Below are positions 1 through 10,252 of a stretch of 64,000 nucleotides of DNA, one piece after another. The DNA comes from Anadara kagoshimensis (Eukaryota > Mollusca > Bivalvia > Arcoida > Arcidae). The stretch spans positions 40,848,514-40,912,513 of the forward strand of contig CM037864.1 in NCBI GenBank assembly GCA_021292105.1, in the 5' to 3' direction. Position numbers and translations under genes: made by a program. Under the pieces are notes generated by a model. That model made no database searches, was not told where the DNA came from, and saw only the letters and a program-made list of their open reading frames with translations. Numbering within the stretch: position 1 is the first letter of the stretch; each line of letters begins with the position of its first letter.

Positions 1-250
1 GATTGGAACTTTTTTTTATTATCAGCATAAGTATGTAAGATTTTGTTCAATAGAACTCTATCTTAGTGAGTGAACAGTTGGAACAGTCAATTTTTAACAA
101 GGTAGTTATAGTTGTTTTTCTTTTATGAAAAGTGTTAAAATGTCAGTTTATATTTTGTGGGTTTTTTTTTTAAGTTACAAACCATTGTAAATATAAGGAA
201 TGACATTTGTCATTCCTTAACTAAAGAACATTGGGGGAGAAATTGAACAG

Positions 251-330
251 TCTGGGTAGCTCAGTTGGTTAAGTACTTGCCTATAGTCTGGAAGGTCCCA
301 GGTTTGATCCTTGGTACATTCTTTCTACTT
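251..330 (+). repeat. tRNA-derived SINE head
   Basis: The sequence contains a box A-like stretch (GGGTAGCTCAGTTGG) and a box B-like stretch (GGTTTGATCC) about 35 bp apart, followed by CATTCTTTCTACTTCC. The same head and tail order recurs at 54286-54365, so this is an interspersed SINE rather than a functional tRNA gene. No clean cloverleaf or CCA-ready acceptor stem is seen. Confidence 0.6.
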
Positions 331-437
331 CCTGTTACATACTCAATGATAACAACCAGTAGCTGATGTTGAGATAAAATGCACTGCATGAGCAAGCACG
401 GGTTGTTATGAGCAAGCATATTTACATATCCATTACA

Positions 438-1332
438 CAGGGTTCCCACTCTTTTCTCTTTTAAAAATTCCAGGGCTTTTCCAGGTTTTTTTAAGTTTTT
501 TTCACACTTTTCAAGGACAGGATTTCTTGATATAACCCTAAAACCCCGAGTTTAACGTTCACGTACAAAGCCCTAAAATCACTACCACATAAGACGTCAC
601 TGTGTGAATGATAAAGTTCTGTCCAATGATAAGACCTCGACCCACGTATCCACGCTGGTGTAAACTTAAATATTACCAACTTTGGGCACGAATGCAGAAT
701 GTGTAAAACTTCTTCTGGTCCAAGGTAAAATATTCTCTCGATGTTTAAGAAACACAATTCTTTTAAGTTACAAATTAAGTCCGTCACTTCATAAACGTCT
801 AATGCCGTTAGCTCTGAAAAATGTCCTTGATGTTGGTATGATACAGAAAGAAATACTAAAGAAGATTCGTCTAAATTCACCAAATCCGATTTTAAACAGA
901 CATCATTCAATATTATTGCTTTCGGAAACTTCGTTCCTTTTACAAAGCCAAGCGTTTCTCTTGATATAAAATATTTAACAATATTAATGTTGGACCGCCA
1001 CATGGTATAAAATCTAAGTTACTTTGAAGACATTAAAACCATGACAACATCATATTATTTCTCATCAATTACAAACGCATTGATGACTTGATCGGCACTT
1101 ATAATTGTTAATACGAAAAATGAATTGGTCGTTTCCGTGTTTAGCGACTAGGAATTGTCGTGCAAGTAAGAGTTATCTCTCTTTCCCCTTACCAACGTAA
1201 CGTATCGGCAAAATTCAAGACTTTTTCCCGGATTTTTAATTTTTTTGTGGAATTCAATGGTTTTCCCGACCGGGAATTAATAAATTGAAATTCCCGGGGT
1301 TTTCCCGTTTTCAAGGATGCGTGGGAACCCTG
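438..1332. mobile_element. hAT-like DNA transposon, non-autonomous
   Basis: The ends are inverted: CAGGGTTCCCAC at the left and GTGGGAACCCTG at the right, with GGAAAA/CCAGG-rich subterminal sequence on both sides. The hexamer ATTACA lies directly outside each end (432-437 and 1333-1338), a candidate target duplication. The termini look like animal hAT elements, although hAT normally makes 8-bp duplications. No transposase is visible; the interior holds the open frame at 491-1003. The right half (from 926) and 58 bp of flank are repeated at 3704-4167. Confidence 0.65.
491..1003 (-). CDS. LRR/F-box-like open frame inside the hAT-like element
   Basis: This is a 170-residue open frame from an ATG at 1003, lying entirely inside the 438-1332 element. 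It has no transposase motifs. Residues about 70-120 show a leucine-rich pattern (LKELCFLNIERI, then VLHILHSCPKLVIFKF) like the repeats of F-box/LRR-type animal proteins. This suggests a host gene fragment captured by the transposon, which is an inference from the pattern and not a database match. The first 26 residues are duplicated in the partial copy at 3704-3781, where the frame then runs into DIRS sequence. No promoter or splice sites are evident, and whether it is expressed is unknown. Confidence 0.4.
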   Translation of the reverse strand: MWRSNINIVKYFISRETLGFVKGTKFPKAIILNDVCLKSDLVNLDESSLVFLSVSYQHQGHFSELTALDVYEVTDLICNLKELCFLNIERIFYLGPEEVLHILHSCPKLVIFKFTPAWIRGSRSYHWTELYHSHSDVLCGSDFRALYVNVKLGVLGLYQEILSLKSVKKT

Positions 1333-1390
1333 ATTACATATGTGAATTAATGAAAAAGGATTGAGCCATAATAAATTAATATCCAGATTT
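926..1390. repeat. 465-bp direct repeat, left copy
   Basis: Identical to 3704-4167 except for one T in a T-run near 1242. It spans the right half of the hAT-like element plus 58 bp of flank. The two copies bracket the DIRS fragment exactly. Confidence 0.9.
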
Positions 1391-3703
1391 CATTACACAA
1401 CCTTCGATAAGATGTTCAGTGTTATCTCCCTTGGCGGCCGCCAGATGGCCTCGCTATATAAAGTCGGATGCGCATCCCCGCATCCATTCTCCAACTTGGC
1501 GCGCTTCGTTCAGCTTCCGATTTAAATCCTTCATCATCCTTCGTCTCAGTGAAAAATAATCGGGAAAAAATTTAGTAATTTTGTTCTTTTCCCTGTTCTA
1601 TTATTTTTCGATCTATATTTACTATCGACGTGTCTAAGTAAGACAGGGATGGCGGATAATATCAGCCTTCGTGCTGGAACAATTACAGAGTTTGAAAATG
1701 GTGTCAATCAGGATTCCGAAAACACCAATAACCTCAGAAATCCTCAAGCCAGTAAAAACATGGTAGAGAGTGAAAATCACAAGGACAAAAAATTGTCTAG
1801 TGCTAGAAAAAGTCGCAAAGACCATGCAATTTCTGAAGATGAATCGGAAAGCAGTTCAGACTCCAATTCGGAGGGGAACTCTTCAGATTCTGATTCCGAG
1901 AGTTCAGGAAACGAATCTGATAAGAACCATCGTCGCAAAGTGGTTAGGTCCGTACATTCTGAGACAATCAGTATTAGAAACGGATTTTCAGACGACGAAG
2001 AGCCAAGTGTTAATATTTCACAGGCATCAGAGAGATCGGGAACTTATCGAAGGTTTGATCCCCTTCGGGTATCAAAACCAACAGCCTCAATGCCGAAAGA
2101 TCTGGCTAAGTCTGTTGCAAAATACTTCTCGGCGTATATACCAGACTCAACTTTACAAGAATCTATCTTGGACACAGCACCAGTACCCTCGTGTGAAGGT
2201 ATTGGGGTCCCACAGACGGACGATTTCGTATACCCAATTCTTGAGGAGTTGGGAAAATCAGCCGAAAAGAGTGTCGAGAAAGGAATCATTACAGCGCAAA
2301 AACGTATGATTCATACAATGGGACCACTATATAAAATGTGGACTATTTTAGAATCTATTAAAAACCAGGCTCATACTGGAAACATTGACACTTTAGACAT
2401 TTTTCAAATGCTTGATTTAACGGAAAAATCTATGTGTTGCGTTGGTCAAGCTAATCTAGCCTTGACTCATCACCGGCGGATGAATATCTGTGTTAAGATA
2501 AAAGGGGACAGTAAGGAAGGATCGAAAATGTTGAAAAACAGTGAAACCAAATTGGCAAATGATGGACAGTCTTTGTTTGGAACTCTATTTGAAAAGGACA
2601 TGCAAAAAGCGGTGAAAAGAGCAGAAAAAGCCAAACAATTTGTGACACTATTGAAAAAAGGTCAAATGAAAAGAAAGGTCAAACATCAGTCACGTGACTC
2701 TATCAACAGAAAGAGATTTCGACCGGAAGTTAGTTACGCTAACAGGAATAGAAACTACGAATGGAAGCCCTTTCGGAGCCAGCCCTCAAATGGACGAAAA
2801 TTTGAGGGCAGAGATAAATCTTCAAAGTCAGGATTCAGGAAACAAAACTACAGCAACAACAGGTATGTTACAGTCACAAATACAATTGACGAACAATTTC
2901 CAAGGCAGTCTTTTGCCAGGAAAAAATGTGCACAATCAGTGTCCAGATCTATCGTTCACCGATCATATGGTAACGTTATGTTGGACAAATTTACAGGTCT
3001 TGCCACAAATTCTAAAATTAAATCTGGTCCGATCAGCTTACAAGCTCAAATTGGCCGGCAGATTAAAACACTTCCGGTCAAATTGGGAAAAGATTACAAG
3101 CGATCGGATAATATTGGACACTGTTCAAGGTCTGAAACTGGAGTTCACAACTCCACCATATCAACATCAGTTGCCTCATCAACATATTCTGTCAAAAAGC
3201 GAAGTCCAAAATATGGACATGGAAATTCAAGAACTTTTAGAAAAAGAGGCAGTGGAAATTGTTCGTCAAGATCAAATTCATTTTCTAAGCAATATGTTTC
3301 TCGTCCCAAAAAAGGATGGAGGGAGTCGACCTGTCATAAATTTGAAAGCCCTAAATCATTTCATAGAATACAAACACTTCAAAATGGAGGGGGTTCACAT
3401 GTTAAAAGATTTACTAAAACCAAACGACTTCATGTGCAAATTGGACCTCAAGGATGCTTACCTGTGTGTTCCAATTCACAGGGACCATCAAAAATTTCTG
3501 GGCTTCAAGTGGAAAAATCAATTTCTCCGCTTCAAATGCTTAGCATTCGGCCTAGCATCAGCACCAAGGATCTTCACAAAACTACTAAAACCAGTAGTAG
3601 GGTTGTTAAGAAGACTGGGTCTAAGACTGATTGTATACCTGGACGACTTGCTCCTTATGGCCACGTCCAGGGAAAAACTTGTACAATTTCGAGATTCCAC
3701 AGT
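1391..3703 (+). mobile_element. Truncated DIRS-type tyrosine-recombinase retrotransposon
   Basis: The fragment begins with an untranslated leader carrying a TATA box and continues through a gag-like frame into a DIRS-type reverse transcriptase, which stops just after the YLDD motif. RNase H, tyrosine recombinase and the right terminal repeat are all absent. It is bracketed by the 465-bp direct repeat. DIRS elements normally integrate without target duplication, so this arrangement is not a standard insertion. The near-identity of the flanks suggests a recent event. Confidence 0.75.
1455..1463 (+). promoter_or_regulatory. TATA box of the DIRS leader
   Basis: TATATAAAG lies about 190 bp upstream of the gag-like ATG, in a GC-richer stretch of the element's 5' region. 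A start site about 30 bp downstream (near 1490) is expected but cannot be seen. Confidence 0.45.
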
Positions 3704-3742
3704 AAACTTCGTTCCTTTTACAAAGCCAAGCGTTTCTCTTGA
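1649..3742 (+). CDS. DIRS gag-like ORF1
   Basis: A 697-codon open frame starting at the ATG in GGGATGGCGG. The N-terminal 130 residues are Ser/Glu/Asp-rich and low-complexity. A middle part follows (about residues 150-330, with YFSAYIPDSTL and GQANLALTHHRRMNI) of the kind seen in DIRS ORF1 proteins. A Lys/Arg-rich, possibly nucleic-acid-binding stretch follows at about 310-400. From about nt 2694 the frame overlaps the RT frame, and its C-terminal third may be only an accidental open frame over RT coding sequence. The last 13 codons lie in the duplicated hAT sequence, so the natural stop is lost. It is called gag-like by position and composition, not by a diagnostic motif. Confidence 0.6.
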   Translation: MADNISLRAGTITEFENGVNQDSENTNNLRNPQASKNMVESENHKDKKLSSARKSRKDHAISEDESESSSDSNSEGNSSDSDSESSGNESDKNHRRKVVRSVHSETISIRNGFSDDEEPSVNISQASERSGTYRRFDPLRVSKPTASMPKDLAKSVAKYFSAYIPDSTLQESILDTAPVPSCEGIGVPQTDDFVYPILEELGKSAEKSVEKGIITAQKRMIHTMGPLYKMWTILESIKNQAHTGNIDTLDIFQMLDLTEKSMCCVGQANLALTHHRRMNICVKIKGDSKEGSKMLKNSETKLANDGQSLFGTLFEKDMQKAVKRAEKAKQFVTLLKKGQMKRKVKHQSRDSINRKRFRPEVSYANRNRNYEWKPFRSQPSNGRKFEGRDKSSKSGFRKQNYSNNRYVTVTNTIDEQFPRQSFARKKCAQSVSRSIVHRSYGNVMLDKFTGLATNSKIKSGPISLQAQIGRQIKTLPVKLGKDYKRSDNIGHCSRSETGVHNSTISTSVASSTYSVKKRSPKYGHGNSRTFRKRGSGNCSSRSNSFSKQYVSRPKKGWRESTCHKFESPKSFHRIQTLQNGGGSHVKRFTKTKRLHVQIGPQGCLPVCSNSQGPSKISGLQVEKSISPLQMLSIRPSISTKDLHKTTKTSSRVVKKTGSKTDCIPGRLAPYGHVQGKTCTISRFHSKLRSFYKAKRFS

Positions 3743-3788
3743 TATAAAATATTTAACAATATTAATGTTGGACCGCCACATGGTATAA
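2694..3788 (+). pseudogene. DIRS reverse transcriptase, C-terminally truncated
   Basis: The frame is open from a GTG at 2694. The RT fingers and palm are recognisable from about nt 3220. Motifs in order are FLVPKKDGGSRPVINLK, CKLDLKDAYLCVPI (first catalytic Asp), FGLASAPRIFTKLLKPV and YLDDLLLMA near 3636-3647 (catalytic YxDD). This spacing and wording is typical of DIRS-group RTs. After about 20 more residues the element breaks at 3703 and the frame continues into duplicated hAT sequence to a stop at 3788. RT thumb, RNase H and recombinase are missing, so it cannot encode a complete enzyme. It overlaps ORF1 by about 1 kb in another frame. Confidence 0.8.
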
Positions 3789-4167
3789 AATCTAAGTTAC
3801 TTTGAAGACATTAAAACCATGACAACATCATATTATTTCTCATCAATTACAAACGCATTGATGACTTGATCGGCACTTATAATTGTTAATACGAAAAATG
3901 AATTGGTCGTTTCCGTGTTTAGCGACTAGGAATTGTCGTGCAAGTAAGAGTTATCTCTCTTTCCCCTTACCAACGTAACGTATCGGCAAAATTCAAGACT
4001 TTTTCCCGGATTTTTAATTTTTTGTGGAATTCAATGGTTTTCCCGACCGGGAATTAATAAATTGAAATTCCCGGGGTTTTCCCGTTTTCAAGGATGCGTG
4101 GGAACCCTGATTACATATGTGAATTAATGAAAAAGGATTGAGCCATAATAAATTAATATCCAGATTT
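3704..4167. repeat. 465-bp direct repeat, right copy
   Basis: Copy of 926-1390 with one T deleted. It joins directly to the truncated RT at 3703/3704 and carries the right terminal repeat of the hAT-like element again, followed by the same downstream flank. Confidence 0.9.
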
Positions 4168-4812
4168 TTATTTATGAAGTAAGTTTTCAAAACAAGGCAG
4201 ATGGCAGATTTTATTTTTTTTCATATTATATTTTTCAGAACCTTTAAAGACTGCTGGAAAAAGGCAAAAAAGAAGATGTGAACAATTATAACTTTTATTC
4301 AACAATTTCTTGTATTTTATTTGTTTAAAAGTAAAAATGCTAAACATTTTGTGGAAAAAACATGTTAAAAAACATATTTTTTTTAGCATAAGATGACATT
4401 ATGCTCCAAAACTTACCATTTTCAAATATTTTTTGGGCAAGAATGTCCACCACAGACTCCCTAGTCATGCGTAAAATTGCTGCCTATAGGTTTGTTAAGA
4501 AACTGAGTGCAAGCTTGAATTTTGTAACTTAATTTTGCTATCATAATATCATAATCTCTAAAAACCAGTACATACGATAGCAAAAATCTCTCGATCAGAA
4601 TGCAAATTCATTCATGGTTCCAATACTTGACTGAATTCAAAATTCCCTGATATTTTACTAACAGAATTCCATTTGTCCCTGACATTCTTATGCACTACAA
4701 GACAAGAATACTGCTGGGTAGAGCAAGATATGCTATTTACATTTATGTCATCAAACTGTTAGTAAAGATGAAAATAATGGCAAAGTACAAAGGGACATGA
4801 AATATTTAAGCA
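4168..4812. other. No recognisable feature
   Basis: AT-rich sequence without convincing coding potential or repeat structure. Confidence 0.5.
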
Positions 4813-4990
4813 CAGTCAAGCCTGTCTATAAAGGCCACCCAAAGGAACCAGTAAAAGTGGCCTTTATGGGCAGGTGGCCTTTTTGTACAGGTTCAAATAA
4901 CATGAATAAAGTGCATTGGGATACATTTTTACTGGCCTTTTAAAGCAGGTGACCTTAATATAGAGATGGTCTTTAAGGCAGGTTTGACTG
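4813..4990 (+). mobile_element. Pogo/Tigger-type MITE, GGCCACC family
   Basis: 178 bp with inverted ends CAGTCAAGCCTG and CAGGTTTGACTG, and internal repeats of AAAGGCCACC. It is homologous throughout to 11215-11393 in the opposite orientation. It has no coding capacity. CAGT ends with TA-type targets point to a non-autonomous pogo/Tigger family. Confidence 0.75.
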
Positions 4991-7158
4991 TAGTAACATG
5001 TGAAAGGGAAACAAAAAAGTTTCTAGTCTGTAAATATAATATGTCCTGTTCAATTCAGAAGTTTTGGAGGAGTAGGCTGGATACGAAATGAACATGATTA
5101 AAATTTCTAAGGGGTGTAACTCTTGACAAAGAAATACAAAATTCCCTGACATTTCCTTAATTTCCTTCCATACTAGAGCTGTAAAAGCTCATTACCAGAA
5201 TAGTCTTTCAGATGAGACTCAAAACTGAGGTCCCATGTCTCAGTGCACGCTAAAGACATCTATGTAGAGTTCGAAAAAGAGTAGGCCACCTATGGCCGCT
5301 ACAGAGGAAACTTACAACGAATGAAACAGACTGAGCAAGAAGATAAGATAATTAATTTTTGAAATTCCCTGATAATTCCCTGATAATTCCCTGACCTTAA
5401 TATTTTTTTTTTAAATTTCCTGACTTTTCCTTTAGGCATAGAAACTATGTCATGAGCTAAGAATTCAGTAACAAAGAACATAAACTCTATCACCATCAAA
5501 TTATATCTCATTGTCACCATTACACCTCATCTGGAATGAAATACAAAGCACACATTTTATCTGTCAGATGTTTCAAAAAACCATCAAGTTTAGAACAGAG
5601 CCTATATACCAGTAAGTATTATAGGAAGGTCTACAGACAGACTAATCACAATTGCTCGTTTAAGTCTTCAATCATCGAGGCAGCCCCAATAGATTTTTTT
5701 CCTACATTTTAATTAATATCCACATCAGGACAATCAATCAAATGGCTCAGCACTATTAAAGAATTACGAAATCTCTTTTATTATCAATTTTCTGGTCAAC
5801 ATATTTCTCATTTGAAATCAGCCTAACTACTTATCTGTTTAAGCATAATAGAAAAAAATTGAAATCTGTTTACATTTTTGTAATAATTTTGTTCTATAAA
5901 ACTCTGTTTGAGACCAAAAATTAATGTAATGAGGTTGGCAGCTGTGCCACATGATCAATACCTCTTAACGTTTGTGCGGAACATTTTGGAAAACGTCAAT
6001 GTCACAAATTCCCGGAATAACAGCGATTTTACGAGAAAACTCCATATTGTGAGATTCCATGTCCATTGGAAAAAGCCTTTCGCTGACACGTTAGAAGCTA
6101 TCACATGGTACAGCGGCGAAACCCCATTATATGACCATAAATACCATTCATAAAGTGACATTACTCATTTTTTGCTAATGGATATATGCTTGACATCATT
6201 TTTTGGCTGTTCCAACAACTGGACATGCATGTAGTAAATAGCAGGTTTTTTTTAGTTTTTTTTCAGGATTAAAAAACCAAAATAAGATTTTCCAAAAAAA
6301 GTGAAATGCAAATATAACCATTGAACTGTCTAGAAGATTTATAATTTTCATTAATTAACTAATCGTAATGTGCTAGCAAGTGTTTTTCATTTGCTTTGCA
6401 CGATAATGAAAGGCATGGCATTATAAACTCCATTTAAAGGCATTTCATTGGTTAAATGAATACCCTCAATGTCTTTGACAAACGTTTTGTTTTGGTCAGC
6501 AATTTTTATTTTGACATATCCCAGACAGTGATGCTCTATTTTCTACAATAACATTCCCTGGCAAAACACAACATTTAATAACTTCATGTCTCTCCATCCT
6601 GATCAACATGGACATATTTTTTTTCTGAGGAAAACTTGTTAGCAGAAATCCATTTAACCACCTTCTAAATGTCTTCTTTCATTCATAAAACAGATAATTT
6701 CTATTTAAAGTCACATTTAGATTGGTTTCAGCAACTTAACACCAATACTGCTTGACAGTAATTACACATTGGGAATAATATTGGATTTTATTTTTTGCCC
6801 AGAAAATTCTATGGGTAGACAAAACAACAACAACTTCAACATAAACAAACAGCTTGACCAAACTTCCATAACATTTTATTTCATCTGGAATATGATTTGT
6901 TACAAATTTAATATGATGTAACATTAAATTATTATCAGAAAGTCTTTCAGACATCAATCAAACTTAATTGAGATACTTGGATAATTATTACATCAACCAA
7001 GATTAATCAAAATCTAACTAACATTAGAAACAATTTCTAAAAAACATCAACCTGCATGTCTACCCACATTATCATGAAAACTGTTAGACATCAATTTTAT
7101 TGATAAATTAGCACACTTCTAATGAAATGTAATTGTACAATAAATAATTACAGAATTA
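4991..7158. other. No recognisable gene
   Basis: AT-rich non-coding DNA with short, unsupported open frames. No splice-flanked exon or clear repeat boundary was recognised. Confidence 0.45.
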
Positions 7159-7419
7159 ACTAGAACTGTCTCTTGAGAGTTAAATACCCCCCATCAGCCC
7201 TAACATTTAATGTTTTCCAGCAACCTTGACCTTTCCAATATGAACTTGGCTCAAGGTCATGACATGACACACCTTTGGACCTATGAAGTTTTATTACAGT
7301 CGTCCAATTGGCCAAAGCAATTATGTACTATGGTCCAGACATGGTTTTATATGAACAGACAGACAGACATGGCGATTCCTATATACTCCCCTCAAACTAG
7401 TTAGCAGGGGGTATAAAAT
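7159..7419 (+). mobile_element. AACTAGAACTGTCTCT...GGGGGTATAA element, single-unit form
   Basis: Begins AACTAGAACTGTCTCTTGAG, contains GACCTTGACC and a GACA run, and ends GCAGGGGGTATAAAA. A colinear relative lies at 17536-17800, and reverse-strand relatives with the same ends lie at 52932-54122 and 58195-58452. No terminal inverted repeats or coding sequence. Confidence 0.65.
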
Positions 7420-7470
7420 CTTCCAACATCCATTTACCTTTAGACTAATGGCAATGGGCATTCTACTTAC

Positions 7471-7538
7471 CTGTAGACAGGTGGTTAGAAATTATATGCC
7501 ATCACTTTCTGTATTAGCAATCTCTGGTTTTACACATG
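7471..7538 (-). pseudogene. Decayed duplicate of the 8.6-kb exon
   Basis: On the minus strand this segment reads KPEIANTESDGI in the frame matching KPEITKTESDGV of the exon at 8600-8829, then hits TAA. It is followed by a good donor (CAG/gtaagt at 7471/7470), as in the other exon. A weak acceptor (CCTGAG) lies at its 5' edge. It may be a duplicated alternative or terminal exon, or a dead copy; the stop favours a dead or truncating exon. Confidence 0.4.
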
Positions 7539-7733
7539 CTCAGGCCACAAATAAGGCACTCAGTCTCTCATTCTGACCAAGTTGAAATAGTCCAATGAGA
7601 CGTAGATTGTGCCAAGTATAGAGTACCAAGTAGACTTTTGTCAAGTGCTATTCTTGATTGTAATTAAATTGTCAAAATGTAAGCTAAATTCAAAATTAAA
7701 AACATAAATTTATCTAGTGTCAAGTTTAAAGTA

Positions 7734-8523
7734 CAGTCAAACTTCAGTTATTCGAAGTGAATAGGTCTTTAATTTCAGGTTAAAAAAATTTAGGGGTTCA
7801 AATAATCAAAGTACGGAACTTCGAACTTGCTTACGTTAAGTTAGGACACAATGGTGGCATTACAAAAACCAAGTGTTGTAGTGATGTTATGCGTAATGGG
7901 AAATTATTAAACAAAATACTGTCATTTTAATATTTAATTCAAATAAAAATGGGACATAATACACATGGTTATACATACAATTTCCCGTTATTTTTGGTTA
8001 CATCGCCGAAACCGGTAACAACTGATCAACAAGATAACATCCACTAAGAGGCAATACACATCTGTAATACACGTTCTTACGTAACGGAAACGGAAGAAGA
8101 TAAAATAATTTCCAAAATGGAAATGTGGACAAAACGAAAGTCACTCTTTATCGCAAATAAAGTGTTTATTACATGCACATGGACATTTTGTGACTGTATC
8201 ATCAATATTAAATCAATTATAAATTGTTGCTAATTATGGATAGATGGGAGATTATGGTCAAAAGAATGTTTTACTTTGCATTTCGCTGTGCACGTGTACT
8301 TCCTTCTATTTCAATGTTTTTAGTGTTACACCTAAGATTATGACTATTGCTTGTACGGACTACCGGTAATTAGGATTAATAAGGATTAATTCGAAATAGG
8401 AAGTTCGAATAAAAAAAGTTTTTTAAATAAAAATTATAGTGCAGGGCGGTCACGACCTGCAGAGAACTTCAAATAACCTAAGGTATTCGAAAAATTGAAG
8501 TTCGAATAACCAAAGTTTTACTG
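7734..8523. mobile_element. Tigger-type MITE, 790 bp
   Basis: The inverted ends begin CAGTCAAACTTCAGTTATTC and, read inward from the right, CAGTAAAACTTTGGTTATTC. TA lies outside both ends (7732-7733 and 8524-8525). TTCGAA-containing motifs repeat in the subterminal regions. No transposase frame. The TA duplication and CAGT ends are those of pogo/Tigger elements. Confidence 0.8.
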
Positions 8524-8599
8524 TATTTGATGCTTAGCACACAACATAATGCCTAATTCTTGGCACCATGCCAAACATTTTGAAAAAATAGTGACTTAC

Positions 8600-8829
8600 C
8601 TGTACCCTGGTGGTGGGGCATTAGGATCCAGAAAGTCTACACCATCACTTTCTGTTTTAGTGATCTCTGGTTTTATAATCTCTGTAGTGGTAACACTGTT
8701 TCCCCCAGTGGTGGTGGCACTGTTCTCCACAGTGGTAGTGACATTGTTCTCTGTAGTGGTGGTGTTGTTCTCTGTAAGAGTAGTATTCTCTGTCATGTTA
8801 TTCAGGTATGTTGTATCTGTGTGTGTCCA
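8600..8829 (-). CDS. Candidate internal exon, Thr/Asn-rich
   Basis: The minus strand is open across 230 bp, from an acceptor (CCTATAAACAG at 8830 and above) to a strong donor (CAG/gtaagt at 8600/8599). It encodes 76 codons plus two bases: a Thr/Asn/Glu-rich tract of TTTTENN- and TTTVENS-like repeats, then a conserved-looking end with DGVDFLDPNAPPPGY. Such tracts are common in secreted or extracellular mucin-like linkers. The protein is not recognised. The polypyrimidine tract is weak. Degenerate ACTACA repeats could also arise from a minisatellite, but the matching donor and homologous C-terminal segment at 7471-7538 support a real exon of a minus-strand gene whose other exons were not found here. 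Confidence 0.5.
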
Positions 8830-8946
8830 CTGTTTATAGGAAACTTACACCAAACACCTGCTACTGTAACAAAAAAGAAAACAATGAGTAAATATTAGAA
8901 GGTTTATGTTCGGCCACCTAAAGTGAGTGGCAAGGGTTAAATTCCC

Positions 8947-9188
8947 CTGGCCTGGTTTCACAATAATTCCTTAGCTAAGATTTTCCTTAACTTAAATCTT
9001 GCAAAATTTAAAATCCTTGTAATTTTGTTAATTTTGAAGATATTCAGGAACTTAAGGTGTCAATTTTAAGATAATTGCTAGAATTAAACATTTGCATTTA
9101 GTTTTGACAAAAATATTCACCAGCAGTTCCAAAAAGAGATTACCAAAATTTGCTAAGTTTAAGGAATGATTGTGAAACCGGGGCCTGG
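8947..9188. mobile_element. TTCACAATCATTCC MITE, copy 1
   Basis: Inverted ends: CCTGGTTTCACAATAATTCC at the left and GGAATGATTGTGAAACC at the right. The interior shares GTTTTGACAAAAATATTC and CAGCAGTTCCAAAAA with the second copy at 9981-10252. Non-coding. Confidence 0.7.
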
Positions 9189-9980
9189 TCTAGGGTCTTC
9201 AAACTATTGATTTTACTTTGGGACTCTTGATATTTCAATGTTAAAAGTCCGACGGTCATGCTTATTTTGACAAGATAACACTACTTTTTCTATATGATAA
9301 CATAACTGACATGGACGTTTTAATGTTGACTTTCAAAACCTCATGTGGGACCTGCTGAAAATAAAACCAAAAGGCCCGGGACCTTCTGTTAAAAACATAC
9401 TTTTAAACCCCTAGAATGGTATAAAACTTAATCTAAATATTGTCATAATTAATACCATAATCATGCAATCATGCATTATTTGACAAATATTTGACTTTGT
9501 AAATAATGAACACTTTTGAGCAAAAACTTTCAAAACCTGCATGTTGTGTCATAATATCAAAATGAATATACACTAATCTGATCCTACAACCGCAGACCTA
9601 CAGTTGTCTCTGAATAATTCAAATGCGATACATTATTACATTATTATCAAAATTGTATCAATAATAGTGACATTTAATACATATTTAACCGGATACTGTC
9701 TATTCAGTTCATTAATATATATACATAATTTAATAAATATACTGAATCACATTTTGTGATTAAAGCTTCTAAATATGCTTCACACCAGATGTGTCTTTGT
9801 TCCTAATCAGAGGTTCAAAATTCTCCGGGACCTATTGATTTTACATTGGAACCCTTGATATTTAAACTGTAAAAGTCAGATGGACCTGTCATTTTTACCA
9901 GGATAATTCTACTTTTTCTTCATGATGTTGGACTTCCAACATTTTATGTGGAACCTGCCAAAAAATGAAGGCAAAAAGTC
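9189..9980. repeat. Diverged direct repeat pair beside the two MITEs
   Basis: The stretch 9195-9380 (CTATTGATTTTACTTTGGGA...) is a diverged homologue of 9822-9975 (CTATTGATTTTACATTGGAA...). Each abuts one of the two MITEs. AT-rich sequence with no recognised feature lies between. Confidence 0.5.
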
Positions 9981-10252
9981 TTGGCCCCAGTTTTACAATC
10001 ATTCCTTAGCTAAGATTTTTCTTAACTTAAATCTGGCAAAATTTGAAATCTTCATAATTTTGTTGATTTTTAAGACATCCCGGAGTTTAAGATCTCATTC
10101 TTTAAGATCACCTCTAGATTTAAATACATGTGTATTTCCATTTAGTTTTGACAAAAATATTCATCAGCAGTTCCAAAAATAGATAACCAAATTAAACTAA
10201 ATTAAAGTTAAGGAAAATCTTAGCTAAGGAATGATTGTGAAACCAGGAACTG
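9981..10252. mobile_element. TTCACAATCATTCC MITE, copy 2
   Basis: Ends TTTTACAATCATTCCTTAGC and GCTAAGGAATGATTGTGAAA. Colinear with copy 1 at 8947-9188. Non-coding. Confidence 0.7.

Noticed and set aside
1391-3703. Complete LTR retrotransposon with 465-bp direct repeats as LTRs
   Set aside because: The 465-bp repeats are hAT-derived sequence plus flank, lack TG...CA ends and primer-binding features, and the RT is of DIRS type and truncated.
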